The translations under genes and the position numbers were made by a program. From JAGNZR01 sp051648485 (GTDB lineage Bacteria; Fusobacteriota; Fusobacteriia; Fusobacteriales; Fusobacteriaceae): a DNA stretch of 7,869 bases. A model generated the notes under the pieces. It worked only from the letters and a program-made list of their open reading frames with translations, had not been told where the DNA came from and ran no database searches. The first letter of the stretch is position 1. The number at the start of each line of letters is the position of its first letter. Shown here one piece after another: positions 1 to 5,375 of this stretch. Where the stretch lies: the NCBI GenBank assembly GCA_051648485.1, contig JBOFFH010000044.1:1-7869 (forward strand). Direction: 5' to 3'.

Positions 1-247
1 TTATAAAATTTAAAAGATTTTCAGCACTAATATCAAAACTTTCTTTTTCATATTCAACAACATCTTCCATAGCATACTCATCTGTAACAACAGCTTTTAC
101 AGGACATATAGCCACGCAATGTCCACACTTAAAACAAGACCTGTTTTTTATATTTGCCTTTCCATCTAGCATTTGTATATCTTTAACTAAGCAATCCTTT
201 ATACATAATCCACAACCAATGCACTTTTCAATATTTACTTTGAACAT
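1..247 (-). CDS. Ferredoxin-domain protein, probable nitroreductase-family fusion (partial, 3' end outside window)
   Basis: The 82 visible codons encode a 2x[4Fe-4S] ferredoxin domain. Cysteines C9, C12, C15 and C19 form the first CxxCxxCxxxC cluster motif and C38, C41, C44 and C48, followed by Pro, form the second. After residue 60 the chain becomes acidic and ends with SFDISAENLLNFI, where the window stops. This ferredoxin-plus-linker layout resembles anaerobe proteins in which an N-terminal ferredoxin feeds electrons to a C-terminal FMN nitroreductase domain; the catalytic domain itself is not visible, so that part is inference from family recall. The start is supported by an AAGGAGG site 5 bases before the ATG and by a TATAAT box upstream. 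It is probably cytoplasmic, since no signal peptide is seen. A free-standing small ferredoxin is less likely because the frame stays open well past the usual ferredoxin length of about 55-60 residues. Confidence 0.85.
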   Translation of the reverse strand, partial: MFKVNIEKCIGCGLCIKDCLVKDIQMLDGKANIKNRSCFKCGHCVAICPVKAVVTDEYAMEDVVEYEKESFDISAENLLNFI

Positions 248-279
248 TTTTTCCTCCTTATTTCAGTTCTTTATTTTCC

Positions 280-308
280 ATTATACCTTAAAAAAAAATG
301 AAAAAAAA
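280..308 (-). promoter_or_regulatory. Putative promoter of the ferredoxin/nitroreductase gene
   Basis: On the minus strand a perfect TATAAT box lies at 280-285, with 17 bases to a T-only hexamer at 303-308 in the -35 position. The -35 is weak against TTGACA, and it lies inside the terminator stem of the upstream operon. The -10 is 32 bases before the start codon, which leaves a short leader of about 25 bases containing the ribosome binding site at about 253-259. Confidence 0.55.
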
Positions 309-341
309 GTCCATACCAGTGGAACTCTTTTTTCATTTTTT
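293..341 (-). terminator. Rho-independent terminator after the ffh operon (symmetrical, possibly bidirectional)
   Basis: A long AT-rich hairpin: 293-313 pairs with 320-341 around a 6-base loop (314-319). Its core is CCA/TGG plus AGT/ACT, with one bulged A at 323 and one A/C mismatch, and it is extended by A6/T6, ATG/CAT and A5/T5. On the minus strand the descending arm is T-rich, as expected for intrinsic termination after the 65-residue gene that ends at 355. The symmetry would let it act on plus-strand transcripts too, but no plus-strand gene arrives from the left within the window. Confidence 0.7.
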
Positions 342-354
342 GCCGATTACAAGA

Positions 355-552
355 TTAACCTTTTTGTAAAAATTTACAATTTTTATAATCTTTTTCGTTA
401 CTATTTCTGTAAGTACAGCTTGCAGTAAGAGCTTTACATTTTATTGAAACATATCCGTCATAGTCTATTCCTATCGAATTTTCACAGTTTAAAACTGGAA
501 ACTTTTCAAGATATTCGGCTTTTTCTACATCTGTAATTAAATATTTTTCCAT
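355..552 (-). CDS. Small four-cysteine hypothetical protein, last gene of the ylxM-ffh operon
   Basis: A 65-residue protein of a family I do not recognise. It begins MEKYLITDVEKAEYLEKFP and carries four cysteines, C23, C39, C46 and C59, in the C-terminal two thirds. The spacing (15, 6 and 12 residues between them) does not match a standard ferredoxin, rubredoxin or zinc ribbon. Four cysteines in so short a chain could bind zinc or an Fe-S cluster, or form disulfides; this is inference. No signal peptide or membrane segment is visible. It starts 15 bases after the ffh stop codon with a GAGGTG ribosome binding site at 557-562. Those 13 bases up to and including the start codon are identical to the ones in front of ffh. 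It is followed directly by a terminator, so it is very likely the last gene of the ffh transcript. The good ribosome binding site, operon position and biased composition make it a real gene; its function is unknown. Confidence 0.75.
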   Translation of the reverse strand: MEKYLITDVEKAEYLEKFPVLNCENSIGIDYDGYVSIKCKALTASCTYRNSNEKDYKNCKFLQKG

Positions 553-567
553 TTTTCACCTCACTAT

Positions 568-1932
568 TTAAAAAGGAAATCTACCTTTTCCACCTTTCAT
601 CATTCCAGGCATTCCACCCTTAGGTATTCCAGGCATTTGAGGCATTTTTCCACCTGCAAACATTTTCATCATAGCTTTCATTTGCTCAAATTGCTTTAAA
701 AGTTTATTTACTTCGGAAACTTCTACTCCACTTCCTTTAGCTATTCTTTGTTTACGACTAGCCTTTAGAATTTCTGGATTTTTACGTTCTTCTTTAGTCA
801 TCGATTGAATTATTGCTTCAACTCTTTTCATCTCTTTTTCAGCTGGAGCCATATCTCCAATATCACCTACACCTGGAAGCATCTTTAAAATATTTTTAAG
901 TGGTCCAAGTTTCTTTATAGCTACTAATTGTTTACGGAAATCCTCAAGGTCAAATTTTTGAGTACGAATTTTTTCTTCCAAAGATTTCGCTTCATCTTCA
1001 TTTATTGCCTCTTGAGCTTTTTCTACTAGAGATACGATATCTCCCATTCCTAAAATTCTTGAAGCTAAACGCTCAGGATGGAAAAGTTCGATATCTTCTA
1101 TTCTTTCTCCTGTTCCTATAAACTTTATAGGTTTTCCTACAACTGATTTTATTGATAAAGCAGAACCCCCACGAGTATCTCCATCTAGCTTAGTTAAAAC
1201 AACTCCATCTATGCTTATAGCATTATTAAAAGATTGAGCTAAATTAACAGCATCTTGACCTATCATAGCATCTACAACTAACATTATCTCTTGAGGTCTC
1301 GTAACTTTTTTAATTTCACGCAGTTCATTCATAAGATTTTCATCTATATGCAGACGACCTGCTGTATCTAAAATTATGTACGTAGCTCCCTCTGCTTTCG
1401 AATCTTTCAAAGAGTTAGCACATATTTCTACTGGATTTTTACTATTTTCTTCAGCATAAACCGGAACATTTATTTTTTCACCAAGTATTTGAAGTTGTTT
1501 TATCGCCGCTGGACGATATACGTCTGCTGCTACTAAATATGGCTTCTCTCCTTGCTTTTTCAAATAGTTAGCAAGTTTAGCTGCAAAAGTTGTTTTTCCT
1601 GCTCCTTGTAGTCCTGCAAGCATTATTATTGTAGGATTTTTTGGAGATTTTGTAAGTCTTGAATTTGTTCCACCTAAAAGCTCTACAAGCTCGTCATTGA
1701 CAACTTTTATAAACTGTTGACCTGGATTTATTCCAGTCATTACATTTTCTCCAACAGATTTTTCTAAAATTTTATTAATGAATTCTTTTACTACTTTGTA
1801 GTTTACATCCGCTTCTAGAAGAGACATTTTAACTTCTTTTAAAGCGTCTTTTACATTGGACTCACTAAGTTTTCCATTTCCTCTTACTTTTTTAAATATA
1901 TCTTGAAATCTATTTCCTAAATTTTCTAACAT
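568..1932 (-). CDS. ffh: Signal recognition particle protein Ffh (SRP54 homologue)
   Basis: GTPase subunit of the bacterial signal recognition particle. It binds 4.5S/scRNA and signal sequences of nascent membrane proteins and docks with FtsY at the membrane. At 454 residues it is full length for the family. The N domain (about 1-90) is followed by the G domain with the P-loop GLQGAGKTT (107-115), DVYRPAA (137-143), DTAGR (189-193), TKLDGD (247-252) and GTGE (273-276). The methionine-rich M domain follows, with the RNA-contacting stretch SRKQRIAKGSG (392-402) and a C-terminal tail of Met, Gly, Pro and Lys (424-454) typical of bacterial Ffh. The start has GAGGTG 6 bases upstream, and this site overlaps the ylxM stop codon; only 9 bases separate the two genes, so co-transcription and coupled translation are likely. 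All key residues are present and I see no anomaly. Confidence 0.98.
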   Translation of the reverse strand: MLENLGNRFQDIFKKVRGNGKLSESNVKDALKEVKMSLLEADVNYKVVKEFINKILEKSVGENVMTGINPGQQFIKVVNDELVELLGGTNSRLTKSPKNPTIIMLAGLQGAGKTTFAAKLANYLKKQGEKPYLVAADVYRPAAIKQLQILGEKINVPVYAEENSKNPVEICANSLKDSKAEGATYIILDTAGRLHIDENLMNELREIKKVTRPQEIMLVVDAMIGQDAVNLAQSFNNAISIDGVVLTKLDGDTRGGSALSIKSVVGKPIKFIGTGERIEDIELFHPERLASRILGMGDIVSLVEKAQEAINEDEAKSLEEKIRTQKFDLEDFRKQLVAIKKLGPLKNILKMLPGVGDIGDMAPAEKEMKRVEAIIQSMTKEERKNPEILKASRKQRIAKGSGVEVSEVNKLLKQFEQMKAMMKMFAGGKMPQMPGIPKGGMPGMMKGGKGRFPF

Positions 1933-1941
1933 TTTTCACCT

Positions 1942-2253
1942 CTAAAACATTTTTTCAATTATTTTTTCTATATTTTCTACTGTCATATCTTTTTTTAATT
2001 TTTCAAGTTCTTTTTCAATTTCACACTCTTTTTTATAAAAACCTATTTTTTCTTCATAAGTATAAAGTGTTTTTATTCCACGTTTAACATTGTCATATAC
2101 AGCTTGTCTAGTAATACCATCTTTTTTAGCTATTTCTGAAAGGCTCATATCCTCTTCTAAATGGTCTATAAGATAATGTCTTTGCTTAGGGCTAAGAAGG
2201 TCTTTATAGTAATTTAAAAGGGTAGAAACCTCCATTAATTCATCTAATTCCAT
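1942..2253 (-). CDS. ylxM: YlxM family (UPF0122) helix-turn-helix protein, putative SRP-associated regulator
   Basis: Small protein of the YlxM/p13 family, encoded directly before ffh as in Bacillus and many Firmicutes. Homologues have been linked to the SRP pathway, including binding to SRP components and stimulation of the Ffh-FtsY GTPases in streptococci. The diagnostic sigma-factor-like helix-turn-helix covers about residues 35-60 (LSEIAKKDGITRQAVYDNVKRG) and is preceded by the family motif LLSPKQRHYL. The C-terminal part is a charged, lysine/glutamate-rich helix, possibly a coiled coil. I chose the ATG at 2253, giving 103 residues, because the N terminus (MELDELMEVSTLLNYY) then lines up in length with Bacillus YlxM. 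In-frame GTG (2259) and TTG (2262) codons just upstream are alternatives. The ribosome binding site is mediocre (GGTGGG very close to the ATG), so the start is the least certain part. The gene ends with TAG inside the ffh ribosome binding site. Confidence 0.92.
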   Translation of the reverse strand: MELDELMEVSTLLNYYKDLLSPKQRHYLIDHLEEDMSLSEIAKKDGITRQAVYDNVKRGIKTLYTYEEKIGFYKKECEIEKELEKLKKDMTVENIEKIIEKMF

Positions 2254-2293
2254 TCCCACCAATCCATTTCTTCTTAAAATCCATTTTTAATTT

Positions 2294-2321
2294 AAAAAAA
2301 AAGGTGACCAGTCTGGTCACC
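2294..2321 (-). terminator. Rho-independent terminator after rpsP
   Basis: A perfect 8-bp stem, GGTGACCA (2303-2310) and TGGTCACC (2314-2321), with a 3-base loop. On the minus strand it is followed immediately by nine T (2294-2302). It sits 11 bases past the rpsP stop codon and about 40 bases before the ylxM start. This is the strongest intrinsic terminator in the window. It separates rpsP from ylxM-ffh and so would either end the rpsP transcript or meter read-through into the SRP genes. Confidence 0.93.
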
Positions 2322-2332
2322 CTAAATTTCGA

Positions 2333-2596
2333 TTAATTCTTTTTAGCAGCTTCGAATTTAGCCCATACTCCAGCTTTGTCTAATATTGACTTAACTGTTC
2401 TTGTAGGTTGTGCTCCTGTCATTAAGAACTTAATGATTTGCTCCTCATTTAAAGTTACTCTTGAATCCTCTAATGGGAAGTAGTTTCCTAAGTAAGCTAC
2501 CGCTTTTCCATCTCTTCTTGAAAGAGCTTCCATAGCTACTATTCTATACATTGGTCTTTTTTTGCTTCCTAATCTAGTTAATCTTATTTTTAACAT
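2333..2596 (-). CDS. rpsP: 30S ribosomal protein S16
   Basis: Small-subunit ribosomal protein S16, which binds 16S rRNA and helps assemble the 5' domain of the 30S subunit. The 87-residue length is normal. The N-terminal signature MLKIRLTRLGSKKRPMYRIV is unmistakable, followed by the family features RRDGK (27-31), LGNYFP and a C-terminal GAQPTRTVKSIL block with a short basic tail ending AAKKN. The start is supported by AGGAGATG upstream and a consensus promoter. It lies upstream of ylxM-ffh on the same strand, whereas the familiar Firmicute order is ylxM-ffh-rpsP. It is insulated on both sides by its own promoter and terminator, so it is likely a monocistronic, highly expressed unit. Confidence 0.98.
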   Translation of the reverse strand: MLKIRLTRLGSKKRPMYRIVAMEALSRRDGKAVAYLGNYFPLEDSRVTLNEEQIIKFLMTGAQPTRTVKSILDKAGVWAKFEAAKKN

Positions 2597-2635
2597 TATT
2601 AATCATCTCCTATAAAGTTTTTATATTACTCAGTT

Positions 2636-2664
2636 ATTATATAAAATTTCCTAAATTGTGTCAA
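2636..2664 (-). promoter_or_regulatory. Consensus sigma70-type promoter of rpsP
   Basis: On the minus strand a perfect TTGACA (-35) at 2659-2664 and a perfect TATAAT (-10) at 2636-2641 are separated by exactly 17 bases. Transcription would start near 2629, giving a leader of about 33 bases that carries the AGGAG ribosome binding site at about 2607-2611. The full consensus match fits a strongly expressed ribosomal protein gene. Confidence 0.93.
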
Positions 2665-2699
2665 GTGTTTTTTCTTTACAAGCTGCAAAAAAAATTCAC

Positions 2700-3857
2700 T
2701 TATATTTGCTTTAACACAGTTTCAACTGCCGTCACTGCATAATCTATCTCTTCTTCTGTATTGAAATAGCCAAATGAGAATCTTGTAGCTCCTATGAACT
2801 CTGTTTTTAGCTCTTTATGGATAAGTGGTGCACAGTGAAGTCCTGAACGAGTTATTATATTGAACTCTTCATCTAAATAACTTGATAAATCCGAAGAGGT
2901 TATTCCTTCAATATTCATAGAAACTACTGGCCCATCATTCGCTTCGTAAGAAGTGTATAAAGTTATTTTTTTCTCTTTATCTATTTTTTTAATTCCTTCA
3001 ATAAATATTTTTTTTAATAAAAGTTCTTTTTTATGAATATTTTTTATTCCCACAGAGTTTATAAAGTCTATTCCTGCTCCTAGCGAAATTATTCCTGGAA
3101 CGTTAAGTGTCCCCGCCTCCAAGTGTTCTGGCATTTCAAGTGGTTGATAAACTTCTCTTGTATGACTGCCCGTTCCCCCTACCACTGTGGCTTTTAAAGT
3201 TATTCCCTCTCTTAAACAGATTCCACCTATTCCCTGAATTCCAAAAAGAGATTTGTGACCTGTAAAACAAAGTATATCTATATTCATTTTTATCATGTCT
3301 ATAGTTATTATTCCTGCACTTTGAGAAGCATCTAAAATAAATATTACTCCAATCATTCTGCAAATTTTTCCAATATTTTCGATATCTAAAGTTTTCCCTG
3401 TAACATTCGACATATGGTTCAAAATTAAAATTTTAGGTTTTTTTAAATTGTTATTCAAAAGCCTATTTTCTATTTTTTTTTCTAAATTTTCTCCTTGTAA
3501 AATTTCAATTTCTCCCTTAAATTCATCTTTAGCCATATATATTGGTCTTAAAGTTGAATTATGTTCTAGGTTACTAGTAAGAATTAGTGCATCTTTTTCC
3601 ATTACACCTCTCACTGCATAGTTGAGAGCTGTAGTACTGTTATTCATAAAAGCTAAATTGAGTTCATTTTCAAAATTAAAAAAATCTTTTATTTTTTTTC
3701 TTACTTTATATATAGCTTCAGCTGTTTTTACTGCCAACTGATGCCCTCCTCTTCCAGGATTACTATTTAGATTTCTAAGTGAATTGCCCACTTCTAAATA
3801 AACTGTTTCAGGTTTTGGATTACTTGTAGCTGAATTATCAAAATAATATAATTTCAT
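2700..3857 (-). CDS. Cysteine desulfurase family protein (class V aminotransferase fold, PLP-dependent)
   Basis: PLP enzyme that most likely removes sulfur from L-cysteine as an enzyme-bound persulfide, releasing alanine. At 385 residues it is within the family range. The N terminus YYFDNSATSNPKP is the substrate-entry signature. Active-site features are H99 (LEHNS, stacking on PLP), the cofactor-binding D176 and Q179 (DASQSAG), the Schiff-base lysine K202 in TGHKS, and the candidate catalytic cysteine C342 in RSGLHCAP. The RxGxHCAP context is closer to SufS/CsdA-type (group II) desulfurases than to IscS. No iscU or sufU scaffold is adjacent, so the sulfur acceptor is unknown; Fe-S, tRNA or selenium roles cannot be separated here. 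AAGGAG lies 7 bases before the ATG. The gene is divergent from the cysteine desulfidase gene and followed by the rpsP promoter with no convincing terminator between. A selenocysteine lyase or a related class V enzyme is the main alternative. Confidence 0.9.
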   Translation of the reverse strand: MKLYYFDNSATSNPKPETVYLEVGNSLRNLNSNPGRGGHQLAVKTAEAIYKVRKKIKDFFNFENELNLAFMNNSTTALNYAVRGVMEKDALILTSNLEHNSTLRPIYMAKDEFKGEIEILQGENLEKKIENRLLNNNLKKPKILILNHMSNVTGKTLDIENIGKICRMIGVIFILDASQSAGIITIDMIKMNIDILCFTGHKSLFGIQGIGGICLREGITLKATVVGGTGSHTREVYQPLEMPEHLEAGTLNVPGIISLGAGIDFINSVGIKNIHKKELLLKKIFIEGIKKIDKEKKITLYTSYEANDGPVVSMNIEGITSSDLSSYLDEEFNIITRSGLHCAPLIHKELKTEFIGATRFSFGYFNTEEEIDYAVTAVETVLKQI

Positions 3858-3930
3858 AAACTAACTCCTTTTGTCATTGTTTTACTATTAATTTTTCGCA
3901 AACATTTCTTGACTTGAAACATAAACAATG

Positions 3931-3958
3931 TTACTCTCTACTTGCTTTAGTATATAAT
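3931..3958 (+). promoter_or_regulatory. Putative promoter of the cyuA-cystine transporter operon
   Basis: A perfect TATAAT at 3953-3958 lies 28 bases before the cyuA ATG. A weak TTACTC (3931-3936) sits 16 bases upstream in the -35 position, which suggests a promoter that needs an activator. The -10 is embedded in the symmetric AT stretch TATATAATATA. The predicted leader of about 22 bases is too short for a riboswitch or T-box. The ribosome binding site is a perfect AGGAGG at 3977-3982. Confidence 0.6.
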
Positions 3959-3986
3959 ATATTTTTCTATTTTTGTAGGAGGAATT

Positions 3987-5291
3987 ATGAAAAAAACATT
4001 TTTTAATAATTTTATTGATATTTTAAAAAAAGAAGTTGTCCCAGCTTTAGGCTGTACCGAACCAACTGCTGTTGCATACGCTGCTGCTAAAGCTCGTGAA
4101 ATTTTAGGAGAAACACCTGAAAAAGTTGAGCTCATACTTTCTGGAAATGTTTTAAAAAATGCTATGAGTGTTGGTATTCCTGGAACGGGGATGAAAGGAA
4201 TCGATATTGCCACAGCTGTAGGTATTGTTGCTGGAGATCCTAGTGCTGGTCTTGAAGTTTTAAGCAATATAAAAAAAGAAGACATAGAAAAAGCAAAAGA
4301 ATTACTTTCTAAAAATTTTATTACTAAAGAGTTATCGTTTTTACCTAACAAACTTTATATTAAAGTCAAAGTTATTTCTAAAAATAACTGGGCTTCTGTA
4401 GAGATAAAAGATTTCCATACTGCAATCACTAAAATAGAAAAAAATGATACAATTATTTTTGAGTCTAAATGTGATGGTGAAATCTTAGAAAAAAAAGCTG
4501 GTATTCAAGTTGACACAGATATATTTTTAAGTGTAAACTCAATATGGAAGTTTATTCAAGAAGTTCCGTTAGAACAAATTCTTTTTATGAAAGATGCTAT
4601 CATATTAAACACTATAATTGCTGAAGAAGGACTTAAAAATCCTTATGGTTTAAGAGTTGGACAAACTAGACTCAAAAATATAGCATCGGGACTTGTTGGG
4701 GACACTGTCGAAACTTATGCTATAGCTTATACTGCTGCTGCATCAGATGCTAGAATGGCTGGTTCTAATTTAGCCGTTATGACTAATTCAGGAAGTGGAA
4801 ACCAAGGTATCACTGCAACTGTTCCTGTTATTGCAACTGCCAAAAAATTAAACTCATCCGATGAACAACTTTTAAGAGCTGTTACTTTAAGCAGTTTAAT
4901 TGCTATTCATATGAAAAATCACTTGGGAAGACTTTCAGCTCTTTGTGGTTGCGTTGTAGCTTCTACTGGTTCTAGTTGTGGAATTAGTTATCTTTTAGGA
5001 GGACAACTCCTTGAAATGGAAGCTACTATCAAAAATGTTTTAGGAAATATCACCGGTATGTTTTGTGATGGAGCTAAACCTGGATGTTCACTAAAAATAG
5101 CCACTGGAGTAAGTGCTGGTATTCAAGCTGCTCTTTTGGCTAAAGATGGAATTATAATAGGGTCAGATGAAGGAATTATAGATAATTGTGTAGAAAATAC
5201 TATAAAAAATGCTTGCGATATAGGTCGTGATGCTATGAATGAAACTGATAAAATGATACTCAATATTATGATAAATAAAGAGTGCAAATAG
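3987..5291 (+). CDS. cyuA: L-cysteine desulfidase, CyuA/YhaM (UPF0597) family, serine dehydratase alpha-like
   Basis: Fe-S enzyme of the family that includes E. coli CyuA (YhaM) and archaeal L-cysteine desulfidase; it splits L-cysteine to pyruvate, ammonia and hydrogen sulfide in the cytoplasm. The length of 434 residues matches the family. Diagnostic segments are VPALGCTEPTAVAYA (18-32, with C23), SGNVLKNAMSVGIPGTG (52-68), NSGSGNQGITATVP (267-280), LSALCGCVVASTGSSCG (316-332) and GMFCDGAKPGCSLK (357-370). C23 and the cysteines at 320, 322, 331, 360 and 367 are candidates for [4Fe-4S] ligands and catalysis. The ATG is preceded by a perfect AGGAGG. It is followed after 84 bases by the cystine symporter, which supports cysteine rather than serine as substrate. 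In this fold the alternative is an L-serine dehydratase-like activity, but the two-subunit serine dehydratases have a different domain arrangement. Confidence 0.93.
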   Translation: MKKTFFNNFIDILKKEVVPALGCTEPTAVAYAAAKAREILGETPEKVELILSGNVLKNAMSVGIPGTGMKGIDIATAVGIVAGDPSAGLEVLSNIKKEDIEKAKELLSKNFITKELSFLPNKLYIKVKVISKNNWASVEIKDFHTAITKIEKNDTIIFESKCDGEILEKKAGIQVDTDIFLSVNSIWKFIQEVPLEQILFMKDAIILNTIIAEEGLKNPYGLRVGQTRLKNIASGLVGDTVETYAIAYTAAASDARMAGSNLAVMTNSGSGNQGITATVPVIATAKKLNSSDEQLLRAVTLSSLIAIHMKNHLGRLSALCGCVVASTGSSCGISYLLGGQLLEMEATIKNVLGNITGMFCDGAKPGCSLKIATGVSAGIQAALLAKDGIIIGSDEGIIDNCVENTIKNACDIGRDAMNETDKMILNIMINKECK

Positions 5292-5311
5292 TTCACTCAT
5301 ACTGTAGTTTG

Positions 5312-5346
5312 AAAATAGGTTAGAACTTTTAATTCTGCCTAATTTT
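5312..5346 (+). other. Imperfect hairpin between cyuA and the cystine transporter gene
   Basis: In the 84-base gap an inverted repeat pairs AAAAT-AGG-AGAA with TTCT-CCT-ATTTT, about 12 base pairs with small bulges, around a loop of about 7 bases. It is followed by mixed A/T sequence and not by a clean T tract, so it is at best a weak terminator. It could be an RNA-stability or attenuation element that sets the transporter level relative to cyuA. This is from visual pairing only. Confidence 0.35.
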
Positions 5347-5375
5347 AATAAAAAAATTCAATTGGGGGAGATCAA

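Noticed and set aside
219..428. Plus-strand open frame of 69 codons rich in Phe, Tyr and Lys
   Set aside because: It runs antisense across the ferredoxin start, its promoter, the terminator and part of the four-cysteine gene; the composition simply reflects A/T tracts and no ribosome binding site is visible.
2254..2262. Upstream TTG/GTG starts extending ylxM by three residues
   Set aside because: The ATG at 2253 matches the family N terminus in length and a common start codon is preferred; the extension cannot be fully excluded.
2656..2699. Hairpin after the cysteine desulfurase (AAGTG/CACTT with T6/A6) as a terminator
   Set aside because: The stem is weak and AT-only in its inner part, has no T tract after it, and overlaps the rpsP -35 box.
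3136..3363. Minus-strand open frame of 75 codons
   Set aside because: It lies wholly inside the cysteine desulfurase gene in another frame and covers its conserved PLP-lysine region; low-complexity Asn/Arg/Ser composition, no family features.
3959..3986. Riboswitch or T-box leader for cysteine control of cyuA
   Set aside because: The predicted leader is only about 22 bases, too short for any structured regulatory RNA.
3947..4351. Minus-strand open frame of 134 codons
   Set aside because: Antisense shadow of the 5' part of cyuA, whose protein has clear conserved motifs; it also covers the cyuA promoter and ribosome binding site.
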